From: Aquanectria penicillioides
Taxonomy: Eukaryota; Ascomycota; Sordariomycetes; Hypocreales; Nectriaceae
Direction of reading: 5' to 3'
Assembly: GCA_003415625.1 (NCBI GenBank)
Contig: PYIU01000008.1
Coordinates: 3,348,001 to 3,412,000 of the forward strand
Length of the DNA: 64,000 nt
How positions within the stretch are numbered: position 1 is the stretch's first letter; each line of letters opens with the position of its first letter. The notes beneath the pieces are model-generated. The model did no database searches. It was given only the letters and a program-made list of their open reading frames with translations, and was not told the DNA's origin. A program made the position numbers and the translations under genes. Of this stretch, positions 11,050-22,482 are shown piece by piece.

Positions 11050-11870
11050 GCAAAATTTTATTTCTCAGTGCTCTCGAAAGTGGAAGTTGGGATCACTCAA
11101 AGGACGCTCTTCGTGAGCTAGACGAAGGTCTCAACGTACTAGGAGTTGCACTCAATATTAGCCTAGATGACACGACATATGCCGATGAGCTTTCTTTCCC
11201 GCCGCGAGAGCCGGGAAAGGGCTGGGACAAGACAGCCCAAGGCACAGTAGGGCTTCGGAGGATCCCATATCTTCCAAGGTTAGGAACATATCTTTACAGC
11301 CATTAGTAGAGATGGCAAAGAATGATGTGTTGTTTGACTATGTTCTGTTTCTGAACGACATCGCATTTGCAGTGCGTTTCTTTCCGGGGGTTCCAGCCTC
11401 GTTATTTAAATTTCTGACACTTCCAGGTTACCGATGTAATAGCTCTTCTGAACACCAAAAATAGTGAATATGCTGTGGCATCTTCGTTAGACTTCCGCAA
11501 ACCTCCGAATTTCTACGACACTTTTGCCCTCCGAGACACCGATGGCCATGAGCACGCAACTCAAATTTGGCCCTATTTCCGATCATCCAAATCAAGAGGA
11601 GCGATAAAATATGGTGACCCGGTACCTGCTGCTAGTTGTTGGAATGGCATGGGTAAACACGCTCCAGAATCTCATTGAAGTGGACTAGGTAGAGAGCTGA
11701 TAGGTGCATGCTACTAGTTATGATACCTGCATCGACATTTCTCGGTGAGAACCCCATAAGGCTTCGAGGGATCGACGATGGTTTGCAACACCATGGTTCA
11801 AAGAAGTCGTGGTACAATTGCGCCAATGCGAATGAGAAAGCGAAGACCCATGGAGGAGAGGGCTAGGAAC
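11050..11870 (+). pseudogene. GT69 / CAP59-like mannosyltransferase pseudogene
   Basis: Remnant of an alpha-1,3-mannosyltransferase-like protein of the cryptococcal CMT1/CAP59 family. Readable blocks are ESGSWDHSKDALRELDEGLN, GTVGLRRIPYLPR, then after a one-base shift near 11280 RNISLQPLVEMAKNDVLFDY and VLFLNDIAFA. After an intron (about 11372-11426, GTGCG...CCAG) come VTDVIALLNTKNSEYA, LDFRKPPNFYDTFALRDTDG and YGDPVPAASCWNGM. Another frame change follows, then RLRGIDDGL near 11770. Two frameshifts and lack of an N-terminus mark it as dead. The neighbouring divergent GT90 remnant suggests both once acted in one surface-glycan pathway. Confidence 0.72.
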
Positions 11871-12262
11871 AAAGTGCATGATCAACGAGATGCACGTCCT
11901 AGTTCGAAATGGCTGGGCTCATCGTTGATCCAGGCCATTTTAAATGAATAATACTCGAAATAAATGCAATATCCAATATTGATGGACCAATCCTAGGTCT
12001 TTTCTAAGTCTTCATGCTTGAGGCAAGTGAATGTTTAGTGGAAGTCGGACCTACCCTAGAGCTTCCACTTGATCTTGGTCGTGTGTTGGTCAAGTCGATT
12101 TGAAGTCCAAGTATAATGCGCCCTGAATTGTGTGTTATTTTATGCCTAAAAGCTAATTCGACCTCACAATATGTTTATCTCTAACTGACATGGCCTTTCT
12201 GGCCATTGTATTACTTTTATCTGGGCGGGCTCCTGGCTCAGGGTTGCAAGCTCAATGCTATA

Positions 12263-12331
12263 TCGGGGTAGTAGCCCTGATATAGGGAAGGCATATCGGC
12301 TAACCCGGAAAGCATTTCTATCTCGGGGTAG
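12263..12331. promoter_or_regulatory. TCGGGGTAG direct repeats upstream of regulator
   Basis: TCGGGGTAG occurs at 12263-12271 and again at 12323-12331, about 200-260 bp upstream of the Zn2Cys6 gene at 12527. Between them lie a near-palindrome (TATCGGGGTAGTAGCCCTGA plus TA) and another CGG element (ATATCGGCTAACCCGG). CGG-containing repeats are the usual targets of Zn2Cys6 proteins, so autoregulation is possible. This is inference from position and composition. Confidence 0.35.
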
Positions 12332-12526
12332 AGTCATTTAATGGTGTAGTCGCATGGCCTTGGAGAGGAGGAGATAAGCTCTTGGAGTGGCCATCTGCGA
12401 ATAATAAGCTCATTCATATCTTGCCTCTGAAGTATTCCTGCGAGACCAGATTCCCCCTCTAGCACTCACTCCCCGAGTCAGCCAGAGGAAAATAAAAATC
12501 CCATTTCGTCTTATCGGAGCACCAGC

Positions 12527-14502
12527 ATGAATCCAGCGGCTTCCTCTGCTGAGACATCAACAGCGCGACGGCGCTCACGTGCCGGTACGCGCGTTCACAT
12601 TTACCTGAGTAACAAGAGAATGACAGCCAAATCTTAGTGTGTTATCCGTGCCGTGTCCGAAAGGTGCGTTGCGAACCAAATCATGGCGGTTCCGGGAACG
12701 AAGAGTCATCATCAAAGTGTTCGAATTGCCAAAGACTGGGATTCCAATGCCAGTGGCGCGCTCCAGATTCCGGTGAGCAATTGGTTCCGCCACCAAAACG
12801 TAGACGGACAATAGGGCAGCGCCGTCCACGGGCGACCGGGAGGAGTGACGTGATCCCATCGCCAGCAGCAGACGAAAGTATCGACCGTCAGGGCGCGGAT
12901 CGGCCAGTCAGCAGCGTACAAGCTCCCAGATTAATGCCAGTTAGCAGTGGACTCAAAGGCCGAACTCATAATAGCCACGAGTTATCACCGCATCATCCGT
13001 CCAGTAGCTCGCAACACGGACAAATCGGAGATTACATGCTGGACTTTGACCTGGGGCTAGATTTTCTGGATCTCAATCTTGGAGGTGAAGGGCTAGATTT
13101 TATACCATTACCCACTGTAGATCCCTCGATACTGCTGTCGACGCAAGAGAACCCACTCCCCGAATGGCAATTCGCAATCAATGATGTGGATGTAACACAC
13201 CTGAACCTGAGCCCGACATTCGATGACATCGATGAGTCGGATCTCTCCATCAACGACAACAATCGCCACCTTGTCAAACATTACCTCGAAGTTATGAAGG
13301 GATACTCAAAAGTTGACGATCGGTCCAAGGATTCTAACAACTTGTTCATTTCCGCCTTTACACAGTCTCTCACTTTCCCTCCACTATTTTACGCCATACT
13401 CGCCTTTTCGGCTTCCCACTTGTCCATCAAGGAAGTGACCTACGCCGACCAAGCCAAGAAATTTGTCCGGATGGCCGAAGAATCTTTTGACGCGTTTAGG
13501 GAAAACTATAGCGCAGAGATTGAAGGGCTTCTCTCTGCACTCTTTGTTCGCATTAAGATGGTCCATGTCATGGGTGGAAGCGTTGATTCCTTCTCTAACC
13601 TCATCACAGCGGCGGTAGATGTTATTTCAACGACGCAAGGCGAAAAGGCACTCGAAGATCCAACCGGTCTAGCTCGACGCATCATCCTTCGCCTCGCTTT
13701 GCTAGATGCACGTGCTGCATGTTTCCGCCTTGGTGGAGGGATACTCGTCGAGCACTTACGAAAATCGCCCATGCTGTCGTTCATTTTCAATCTCGACGTC
13801 AATATTCACAACACGGCATCAATAGGCGCTTCCATCAATTTGCTGCGTGCAGATATTCTTCGCGAACGCGTTGGGCAACTAGAGATGCAGCTACATAAAC
13901 AGCTAGCAAGTGAATTTATCACCACTCCACCAATCCGGACCGAAAAGGTCAAATCACTGTATGCGGATATACAGCGTGAGATTGATCGATGCGAGACCGA
14001 AATAAAGAACCAAGCAAAACCACCAAACAGGAGTACGTTGGTAGATGAGGTTTTGGATTCAGCACACTACAGTTATTATGCAGTGTCATCGGCGCTTCAC
14101 TCCGCCTTGCTGTACTTATACCAAGTTTATGTGAGTACATCATCAACCTTATTATTCTGCATGGGATAAGTTGCTGATGCGGAGCAGCCACTACCATTAT
14201 TTCAAGCAGAACCTTCTATCTCGGCAATTCTTCACTGCCAGCTCAAGATTCATCGCGACCCTTCCCGCGCTAACTCGCCCTCCTCCATTCTGCCATCGTC
14301 CCTCTTCGTGGCGGGATTGACCACTCCCGATCCAATCCATCGCGACTGGGTTCTCAATATTCTGAAAAAAGGCGAGGCTTGGGGTCTGTACATCCACAAA
14401 TCACGCCAAGTTTTGGAAACAATATGGAGGATGCAGTCTCAAGGAAACGCAATTGACGTTTGTTCGGTAATGGATCAAGTCACGGGCAGATTTGTCATAT
14501 AA
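12527..14502 (+). CDS. Zn2Cys6 transcription factor
   Basis: Nuclear fungal regulator. Exons 12527-12584, 12638-14130 and 14188-14502 join in frame to 621 residues. The binuclear zinc cluster begins just after the first intron: CYPCRVRKVRC, a long loop rich in Gly/Ser, then CSNCQRLGFQC, giving C-x2-C-x6-C-x15-C-x2-C-x6-C. A basic PPPKRRRTIGQRRPR stretch follows. The C-terminal half is a fungal-specific transcription factor domain, with VKHYLEVMKGYSKVDD, FPPLFYAILAFSASHLS and IKMVHVMGGS. The first intron sits immediately before the first zinc-binding Cys, common in this class. The next genes, a permease and a hydrolase sharing one promoter, are its most likely local targets. Confidence 0.88.
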
Positions 14503-14653
14503 CTCGGAGATTATATCTTGGCCACCACCTGGCCGTCACATTCGTGCGCTATTCACTTTCCTAACTATACACAAACTCAAGCCTCTGAACGGCTAGAATC
14601 CTCCGCCATTGTATATAAGGCTACAACAAAGCTTGTCGTATCCAATATACCCC

Positions 14654-16682
14654 TTACAGAGTATACCTGAAAGTCTCCCACTGCTCAAAATCGGTCTTAT
14701 CAGTGAACTCTGGCCTGGAGTTGGAAGATTGGTCGTTTCGAGCTTCCACAAGCTTCTGACGACGTCGGTTCTCATATCGATACCAGGTGATTTGAAAGAT
14801 GGGAATTACAATCATCAAAGCATAGCATCCCACTGTGGCCCGCTGGGTTAGTGTGCCAGTGAGACAAATCGGTCAGCAGTGACTTACTCAGCATCTTGAA
14901 TGCCATGTTGTATGTTGGTGCTTCCTCGTCAAGAAAGAATTCTAATATCGTATGAGCTTATATTCAGGTGAGAGTCGGAGCACTTACGGGGGCCTGCGAT
15001 AAGCCCTGCGGCCCAACCGGCGAACACGATTCCTGAAGCAGTCGACTTCTTTGTGTTTCCAGCATAGTTGGATGCCATGAGGCCCGCATTAAGGGTCCAT
15101 GAGACGGTATGGCTCGTTCGAGGTCAGTTTCAATTCAAGTGAATTCGTGATTTGACATACGTAAAGGTAAGATAGTAGCCAGCGAGACGTCCTGCTCGGT
15201 TAGAGGTAGGAAGGGTGTGCAGAAGTGATGCACCAATCAACGGAGGAATAGAAACCAGGATAGAGAGTATAAGGCGAATGTTGTTGTGTCGAGAAGCAAT
15301 ATACGAGAAAACAAGGAACGACCCAAGCTGAATGGTTGCTGCAGGACATGTCGAGATGATAGTGGTCGTCAAATTCGAGAAGCCAAATCCTTTCACAATT
15401 TGACTGGAGAACTTTTCTCATGATTAGCATATTTCGTACTGCGAGAATTCCAATATCTTACCTGACTCGCAAACGTGGATGGCATCGTGTTACCTCTGTC
15501 AAGAAAGTAAGTATCATAGACTATAAGAATTACGCCATATCTCACTTACACTGCGGTAATGAAGAAGAATGTTGTTTGGGGGTCCTTCAATGCTTCCCAA
15601 AATTGTGGCCACTTCCATTCGTCATTGGCAGTCACTGTTTGGTTGACCCGCACTCTCTCAATGGCGATATCCTTCTCTCGCTTACTGAGCCACCTCGCAT
15701 TAGCCTGATTGTCAGGCATGAGATACATGAGGACAAAGGAAAAGGCAAAGCTGAGTGATCCGAAAAAGAGGAAGAATATCTTCCATGTCGCAACAGGACC
15801 GTTAACTAGGAATGTTAGTGGTGGAAGTCGAAGGTGAGAATTTGAGACTGACTGGACCCCAAGGCATAAGTCAGGACACCGCCAAGAAAGTTTCCAATCT
15901 TTAACCATTAGCACAGGTAGCATAATTGCAAGTCGCCATTACAATGCTTACAGGAGTACCGCCTAGCCAGAATGCGGTTCTGAAGGCTTGCTCTGGTCGT
16001 GTCCACCAATTACTCGTGATGATGACAAAAACGGACCCAATGATACTTTCCATAAGTCCAAGGAAGAACCGAATGGCCATTATCCCGGAAAAGTTGACAC
16101 AAACGGCTAGGAACCATTAGACCGATGGCAGTTGTTATTTTTCGGTACAACTTACGTGTAAGGAGAACAATGGCTGACCAGACGCAAACAGCTCCCGAAA
16201 TGAACTTGCCAGCATGGTTTGGCCAGCGCTGTACAAGTCGAGGCCACATCATGGAACCAATCATGTAGCCGATGTAAAAAATGCTGTCCAAGTTAGATAG
16301 ACCTAACCATCGTGGCGCCTTGTTACCAACCTTCCAAGCCAACTGTAATTGGATCCTTCCAGATGCAGAGCCTTCTGGATCCCGAAAATGGAGGCATAGT
16401 TAAGGATTGTTTTGTCGAGAAACTGGAAACCAAATCATCATTATTAGCGTTTCAAATCGCAGTATGGTTATAACCAATGCTCAAATATCTCACAGAGAAT
16501 ATGTAACAAGTACACATGAGTGGAAGAAGAATCCGATCAATCTTCCCCCTGACTCGATTGCTCTCATCCTCCAAATATTCAATGGGCTCAGAGTTTCCGT
16601 AAATGTTCATTTCACCAGAGCGGTTGTCGTGCTCATACGGCTTCATCTTGGTTTCAGTCTTTTGACTGAGTGATTCGGCCAT
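14654..16682 (-). CDS. MFS permease, anion:cation symporter (allantoate permease/DAL5 type)
   Basis: Plasma-membrane importer of organic anions or vitamin-like acids. The start at 16682 gives MAESLSQKTETKMKP; a soluble N-terminus leads into the first helix at RILLPLMCTCYIFS. After an intron the signature FLDKTILNYASIFGIQKAL appears, then SIFYIGYMIGSMMWPRLVQR, FFLGLMESIIGSVFVIITSN, the cytosolic loop WLSKREKDIAIERVRVNQT, WPQFWEALKDPQTTFFFIT, GNTMPSTFAS and NYAGNTKKSTASGIVFAGWA. The end WETFRYTL stops at 14654. About nine introns of roughly 45-65 nt all close in frame in my reading. It is divergent from the hydrolase at 17066 and convergent with the regulator at 12527, so the three probably form one inducible unit. 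Confidence 0.87.
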
Positions 16683-16860
16683 TGTGTTCTTTGTCAACGC
16701 ACGCCAACGATCGAGAGAAATCTGTGTATTGAGAAACAACTGCCACTAGAATAACAGAGTGGGGTGAGCAAGGACAAATCGACTTGTGTGAGACAACATC
16801 ATCCCCTATTTGTATGCACTAACGTCATATCGGAGCTTCTCCAAATGAGGCAAGACGATG

Positions 16861-16950
16861 CCGACAATGTCGGTGGTCAGAGTCACATGATCCTGTCGGT
16901 CTTGTCGGTATCTGCCATCGGCTCATATCCAGTCATGTGACCTTGTCGGT
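16861..16950. promoter_or_regulatory. Four TGTCGGT copies in a bidirectional promoter
   Basis: TGTCGGT occurs at 16868-16874, 16894-16900, 16903-16909 and 16944-16950. The first is half of a palindrome, CCGACAATGTCGG (16861-16873). Two mirrored elements, TCACATGA (about 16883) and TCATGTGA (about 16933), flank the middle copies. The 383-bp interval separates the permease start (16682, minus) from the hydrolase start (17066, plus). CGG half-sites and palindromes fit a Zn2Cys6 dimer, and a Zn2Cys6 gene lies next door at 12527. Regulation is inferred. Confidence 0.5.
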
Positions 16951-17065
16951 GATTTGGTCGCACTTACACCTTGGACCGGCAACGGGAGATAAATATTGTC
17001 TTGTTGGACTGAAATGTGTCACTGCCTCTCTCTCTCGTCTTTACCATAAGAGAATTTCGGTTAAA

Positions 17066-18553
17066 ATGGGATCAATCGATCAGCAACCTCAAGTTGTGCG
17101 TGTTTCAACGCCGACAATCTCGTATCTTGCCGTGACGGAGGCATCCCGGGCTGTTGTTATCGAACCTTATCATGTCGATCTCCTCGAGGAATACGATTAT
17201 GTCAGCCGGGAATATCTGATGAGTGGCATTGCTGCAGGGGAATCGTATTGCACTCGTCTTCTTCTTCGCTGCCCTGCCAATGTTGATGCCTTCAGCGGCT
17301 TCGTCGTGGAAGAGCCGTCACATCTCTGGGGAGGAACGAGCATCTGGCGCCACATTAACCGGTGGCTCATGCGTAACGGTTCGTAAACGGACCCGTTACT
17401 CGCACAAACGACTTGTTGACGCTTTGAATCTAGGCCATGCTTGGTTAGAGGTCGACTCCCAAGCCCCATCGGCATTGGGCAAAATCAAGAATGCCGATCC
17501 GGAGCGATACAGAGACATGCACTTTGTCCCTGGTCCATTGTCCAAGGATTTCCAGGAAAGCATTCCATTTGTGTCCGAAGCCTCCAAAGAAAGCCTCAAT
17601 GAGGCATACAATAGCTTTAAAAGCAAATGGTGGCCAGCAACCCTGCAATCCCCTGAGATCATTGCAGCCGCCTCCTATGCGCTCCGCACCGGACAATTGG
17701 GTCTCACAGCCACTAGAATAGTGCTTACCGGGTTGTCACAAACAGGAGGCGTAACGAGACGCTTTATCACCCACTCCAGCCACCTCAGGCTTCCCGATGG
17801 CGATGTGCCCTTTGAAGGATTTATTCCCTGTCAATCTGGAGGTGAGGCACTCCCCGATGCCCCCGGCGCGAAAATCATTGAGCTTCTCGGCGAGTCAGAG
17901 TTCCTTTCAGTCCGCCATCCATGTGGCGTCAGTGGACAAATGAAAGACACCATCCATAGGCGCAAAGAGAGCGACTCATATCGCCTCTACGAGATAGCGG
18001 CTATGGCTCATCGAGAATCTCGATATGCGTCACCTCTAGACTTGGAACGTTGGTCGGTCGCAGACCTTCGCGGTGCGAAATGGAGCACCTTTTCTAACTC
18101 ATTCATCTACCATGCTGTTTTTGAAGCTATGGAGAAATGGACGAGTAAGTCAGCTGTTCCTCCGCCTCCGAGTGAGATGATAAGCACAGTTGGATTGAGC
18201 GATGAGATTATTCGAGATGAATATGGCAATGCTATTGGAGGAGTTAGAACTGTACACACTGAGGCTCCGCTGGCGAGATTTGTGGCTGCGACTCCAAAGG
18301 GGAGGCCCAATTGGTATTGGGGTAAGTCGTTGACATATGAACTGTATCTGGCGGTTGACATGCAAGTACTGACAAAAAGTTAGGATCCGAGTGGCCTTTT
18401 GATGTTGAAAAGCTCCACGCAATCTATGGATCCGTCGCCAACTACCGGCGGGCGGCAGGACAGGCCCTGATTAAGCAAATTCAATCTGGCTTCCTTCTGC
18501 CTGAAGATGCGGAGATTTTACGTCGTGAGACTGTTGAGAGTGTAGTTTTCTAG
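17066..18553 (+). CDS. Alpha/beta hydrolase domain protein (Abhydrolase_10-like)
   Basis: Exons 17066-17378, 17434-18321 and 18384-18553 join in frame to 456 residues. The architecture resembles the large alpha/beta-hydrolase-domain family found in bacteria and fungi. It has EYDYVSREYLMSGIA near the N-terminus, TRLLLRCPANVDAFSGFVVE as a core strand, EPSHLWGGTSIWRHINRWLM, and the nucleophile elbow GLSQTGG with candidate Ser near residue 220. Candidate acid and histidine residues lie in the C-terminal half but I could not fix them. No signal peptide is seen, so it is probably cytosolic. Divergent from a DAL5-type permease and near a Zn2Cys6 regulator, it probably hydrolyses an ester or amide that the permease imports. 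The substrate is unknown. Confidence 0.8.
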
Positions 18554-19320
18554 ACCATTTGCTTTGTTCACAATGCAGCAAGACGTAGGGTAGTGAATGT
18601 CTCTAGAATAGTAGTATTGAGTCAGGATGGTGAGATGCAAGAAACAGCGAGGGGAATGTAATCAATGATGATTGCGCGTATTAGAGTACAAATAAGTAAT
18701 TCTATTTACCGGCAGTATGCTTTTTTATTCATAGATGGCTGTGGCTGGCGTATGGAAAGAGTCTAGAAAGCTGTTCTGGTGAGGACCGTGAGGCAACGTT
18801 TTGATCATCGAGTATTGTATGATAGGGAGCCTTTTGCTATACAGAAGCGCATCCTTTTTTAAGTGACTCAGCACATGGGGAAAGATTTACACCAACGTTA
18901 GATGTTTTTTTCGGCCTCTAGTGTGATGTGTGAATTATTTAGTTGCCCGAGATGAGGTGTGAACTGTTGTGGTGCATCTCCTGGCTCCGCACACCAACAC
19001 CGCCAAATGTTTCTCAGTATGAACTCCATCCGATTTAGACCTTGTTTGCGAGGTGGTATCAGAGCACAGGTCATATGTTCTACCGCGGCAAATACACAAA
19101 ATTGCTCGGTGCATCAATGGCCGACGGACAAGGTGGGAACAGTGCACCCCCGGTCCAAAGCCCACCCCGGCTTTTTCTGTTCGGCTTTTCCGGGCAAGCT
19201 AAGCTTGGTAGTAAATTATTGGGTTCTGTACTGTATAACTTATACTTGCTCGCTCCAGATAACTAGCATTTCTACAAGCATTTCTCTGCCTTCACCAGTC
19301 GCGTAGAAGCTCCTGCAAAC
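18554..19320. other. No recognisable gene
   Basis: 767 bp between two plus-strand hydrolase genes. Short open frames on both strands around 18935-19300 have no recognisable domain. It presumably holds the terminator of the upstream gene and the promoter of the esterase. Confidence 0.4.
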
Positions 19321-20559
19321 ATGAATCCCGACAAGAGCATGAAAAAATTGGATATCCCGATCGCAAAAGCACCCGTTCTTGACCGGGTTTACGCTGGCAT
19401 TGGGATTTTATTCGTCCTTCCAATTGCCATAGCATCATTTCTATTTCGCCGAGCCGTCAACAATAATGATCTTCCCTTTAGACACGATGCTTTCCGATCG
19501 ATAGCAAGACGGTATGTTGTATCTATTAGCCTATTTTCGTCTTGAAGGGACCACTAATCAGCTTGGGTTGGGACAAAGATTGTCCTCTTTTATTCCGCGC
19601 TCTGTGATCCGACAGTACTCAGTTCCGCGAAATCTCGATAGCGTTCTTCAATGTCCACGGCTGAAGCCTTTTAGAGACCAGTTGTGCATCGAGGTGTCGC
19701 AGCCAGACTTTCACGCATATTGGCTGTGCAAGGGAGTTCCGAGTACGGCCTCGAAACCTTCCACGGACATCACCCTACTCTTTATCCACGGCGGCGCGTA
19801 TTGCTTTGGTCACCCTCTGAGTGATGTACTGCTCTTTTTCCGAATCGCCGAAATCGCCGCCATGAATGGTGTAAACCTCAGTATCTTTTCCCTGGATTAC
19901 ACTGTGGCCCCGGACGCTGTATTTCCACAGCAACAACACGAGGCAGTCGCCGCTTATCGATTCCTGGTCGAGATTGAAAAGCTACCCCCTCCTCTATCGT
20001 CGTTGCTGGCGAGTCTGCTGGCGGTCATCTTGCACTTTCTTGCTTGGTAGGGATTGAGGAGGCTAAGTTGCCACGACCTGGAGCGGCTCTATTGTTAGCA
20101 CCGTGGGTGAATCTCGGAAACACAGGTGGTTCATTCGATAAAAACAAGGACAAAGACTTTCTCGACAAAGCACAATTAGACGAATGTGCTGATTTAGTCA
20201 TTGGGCCATATGGACGAGAGCGCCACTCAGACCTGATCGATTTCTCTCAACCGTGGTTGAATGGTAGGAGCTGGAAAAGGATCTTGCCGGAGTTTTCGTG
20301 GATCAACGTGGGATCTCATGACCTGTTTTTGGATCACATCGCAGAGTTCAAGAACAACGCTACTGTGGATGGCGCATCCATATTTCTCGATGTCACACCC
20401 AAGGGAAGCCATGGATGGTACATTTTTCAGGATGAGCGCGCCCTAAAGAAGTACGCTACGATGGAGCCAGAGGAAGAAATCGAAACTGGTATGCTCGTAG
20501 GTTGCGAGGCAGTTGCATCTGGGCTACTCAAGCTGGTTCATAGCATGTTGGAGGAATGA
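19321..20559 (+). CDS. HSL-type esterase/lipase, broken by one missing base
   Basis: Hormone-sensitive-lipase-family alpha/beta hydrolase with an N-terminal membrane anchor (GIGILFVLPIAIASFLF). Exons are 19321-19511 and 19579-20559, acceptor AAAG at 19578. The oxyanion motif is HGGAYCFGHP, the nucleophile elbow GESAGGHLALS, the acid VGSHDLFLDH and the histidine GSHGW. These do not lie in one frame: the frame carrying HGG ends LVEIEKLPP, and the frame carrying GESAGG begins with SSIVVAG. They differ by one base in the C5 run at 19985-19989. With one further base the coding length becomes 391 codons. No splice sites can bridge the gap. Either an assembly undercall or a recent inactivation is possible; everything else is conserved. 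Confidence 0.75.
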
Positions 20560-20907
20560 TATCACCCCTGTGGCATTCCAAGCGTTGGGTAGGCCTGGGG
20601 AATCTGCCTGCCTTTGGGCTGATATTCTCGACCATTATCTATTTCTAAGGCAAGTAGAAATCTTTCAAAACGCTGTTCGTCATCCACGATCCTTGCCCTC
20701 GGTAAAGGTGATATTTAATTATCAACTCCGTGACTCGAAACGCGCTGAAGGTTATTGGATGAATTTATAATAGCTATATGAAAGATAGGCGTCACGGCCC
20801 ATTGAAGACCTGCGAGTTACGAGAGATTGAAACTTTGAAATAGTTATCCGAATTAAAAATCATTCTAATCTGGACTCTTCCTAGTGCCTAGAAAACACCG
20901 AATTCTG

Positions 20908-22482
20908 TCAAATTTTGCAAAGGCGAGCCTCGCTATCCAAAACAGCAAGGTGGCAGGCAGATATTTCCTCCACCTTGGTAACGCTGGTGAAGTTTAGTTG
21001 TTTGTTGAATGCATGGACATGGTGAGGTGATTTTCACTTACCCAGCTAGTCCCATTGTCAATTTGAATTCTCTCAACAACAGCTTAATAGCTAATTCAAC
21101 GCCGTTTGATCCATTCCACTAGAGGAATTCTTAGTGAGAGTCTAATATCAACTGTCGCAATCAAGATCAAAAGGAAGGGGTAGGCTACGAAGGTGAAAAA
21201 TAAAATCATACAGCTAGACCCCATATAGGAATTCTTCCTGCAAAACAGAAATCAGCCCCTAGGGCGAGGGCTTTGAAGATGTCGGTACCGCGACGGATGC
21301 CACCATCAATGGCAATTGGAATCCGTCCTTTTGCTATTGGAGCACATTCACGGAGGGCATCGAGGGTTGCTGGAACGCTATCAAGCTGTCGGCCTCCGTG
21401 ATTTGAAATGATGACTCCATCAAACCCGAACTTGATTGCAAGGGACACATCGTCAGGGGAATAAACTACCGAAGTGGTTAACGAACAGCTTTCGAGTGTG
21501 CACCTTCATACGAACTTCCTTTTACCCAGATGGGCAATTTGGTATGGGATTTTACAAATCTGAGAGCCTCCTCCCATGTGACAGATGGGTCTTATAATAA
21601 ATATGTTAGTACGATGAGTGGCACTATTTTGAGACAACTTCGCCGTCATACCATACGCAAGGGGGTCCTTGACCTTGGCGAAGCTTCCGAGATCTACACC
21701 GTCGGCCATGTTTGGATACTGTAGTCCCTCTGGCATTGCAAAATTGTTTTTTGCTTCATTTAAACGGATACCATACATTGGAGCATCTGCTGTCAACATA
21801 ATACCATGATATCCAACGGCTGTGGGCTCATAGTAAGTGTGAGATATCTCCGAACTATGAGGTCTGAGGATGGGATTACCTACCTTCAGCGCGAGTCAAT
21901 TGTTTTCTCATGATATCCTTGTCCATAAGGAAATTGATTTGCATGAAATAGGGGTTATCTTTCCCAATTGCAATCACATTTTCCAAGGTATCGCTTGCGT
22001 ATGCGGACAACCCCATTGGAACATTCATGTTCGCGGCTGCACGAGATGTACCGACCTCCCCATCTGGATGGGCGATTTTGTGCGCAGCTGCGGGAGAGAA
22101 CCCAAAAGGAAAAGTGACCTTTCGGCCCAGGATAGTTGTGGAAGTGTCTATGCTGGAGATGTCACGAAATACTCTCGGTCGAATCTTGAAGCGATCAAAG
22201 GCGGCTTCATTGTCCCGGAGACTGGAGTATATCAGCCGCTGATTAACACGATAGAGGGTTTAAATATCCCACGTGATCATGTCCATTGAGCCATGATTAT
22301 AGTATTCTGAATGATGTTGATCAATGTTAGCGATGTCTCAATGTGCATTGGGGCAACAAGAATGAGTCTTGCCGGTCTAGGATCCGCACCTGAATATATC
22401 TTTGAGATCTTTTGAGATCCCTTTCTTGGAGATCTTTGATACAAAATATCTCCGGATCAAGAGGCACGCCGCGGTTTGCCAT
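20908..22482 (-). CDS. FMN-dependent 2-hydroxyacid oxidase/dehydrogenase, one-base frameshift near the N-terminus
   Basis: Oxidises (S)-2-hydroxyacids such as lactate or glycolate with FMN. From the minus-strand start at 22482 the reading is MANRGVPLDPEIFCIKDLQE, then a break, then EYYNHGSMDMITLRDN, FKIRPRVFRDISSIDTST, FPFGFSPAAAHKIAHPDGEV, AYASDTLENVIAIGKDNPYF, KLPIWVKG and the catalytic-His motif ISNHGGRQLD. IDGGIRRGTDIFKALALGA, GRIPIWGLA, VELAIKLLLREF and a C-terminal tail to 20908 follow. At least six small introns close cleanly. Between DLQE and the next block, one base is missing at the TTTCCC region (22419-22424 on the plus strand). The rest is intact, so this is either an assembly indel or a recent mutation. 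Confidence 0.78.

Noticed and set aside
19054..19065. TGGTATCAGAGC, identical to the plant-type initiator-Met primer-binding site of LTR retrotransposons
   Set aside because: No LTR ending before it, no polypurine tract, no gag-pol frame and no second LTR nearby. Fungal initiator tRNA ends are not expected to match this string. Probably chance.
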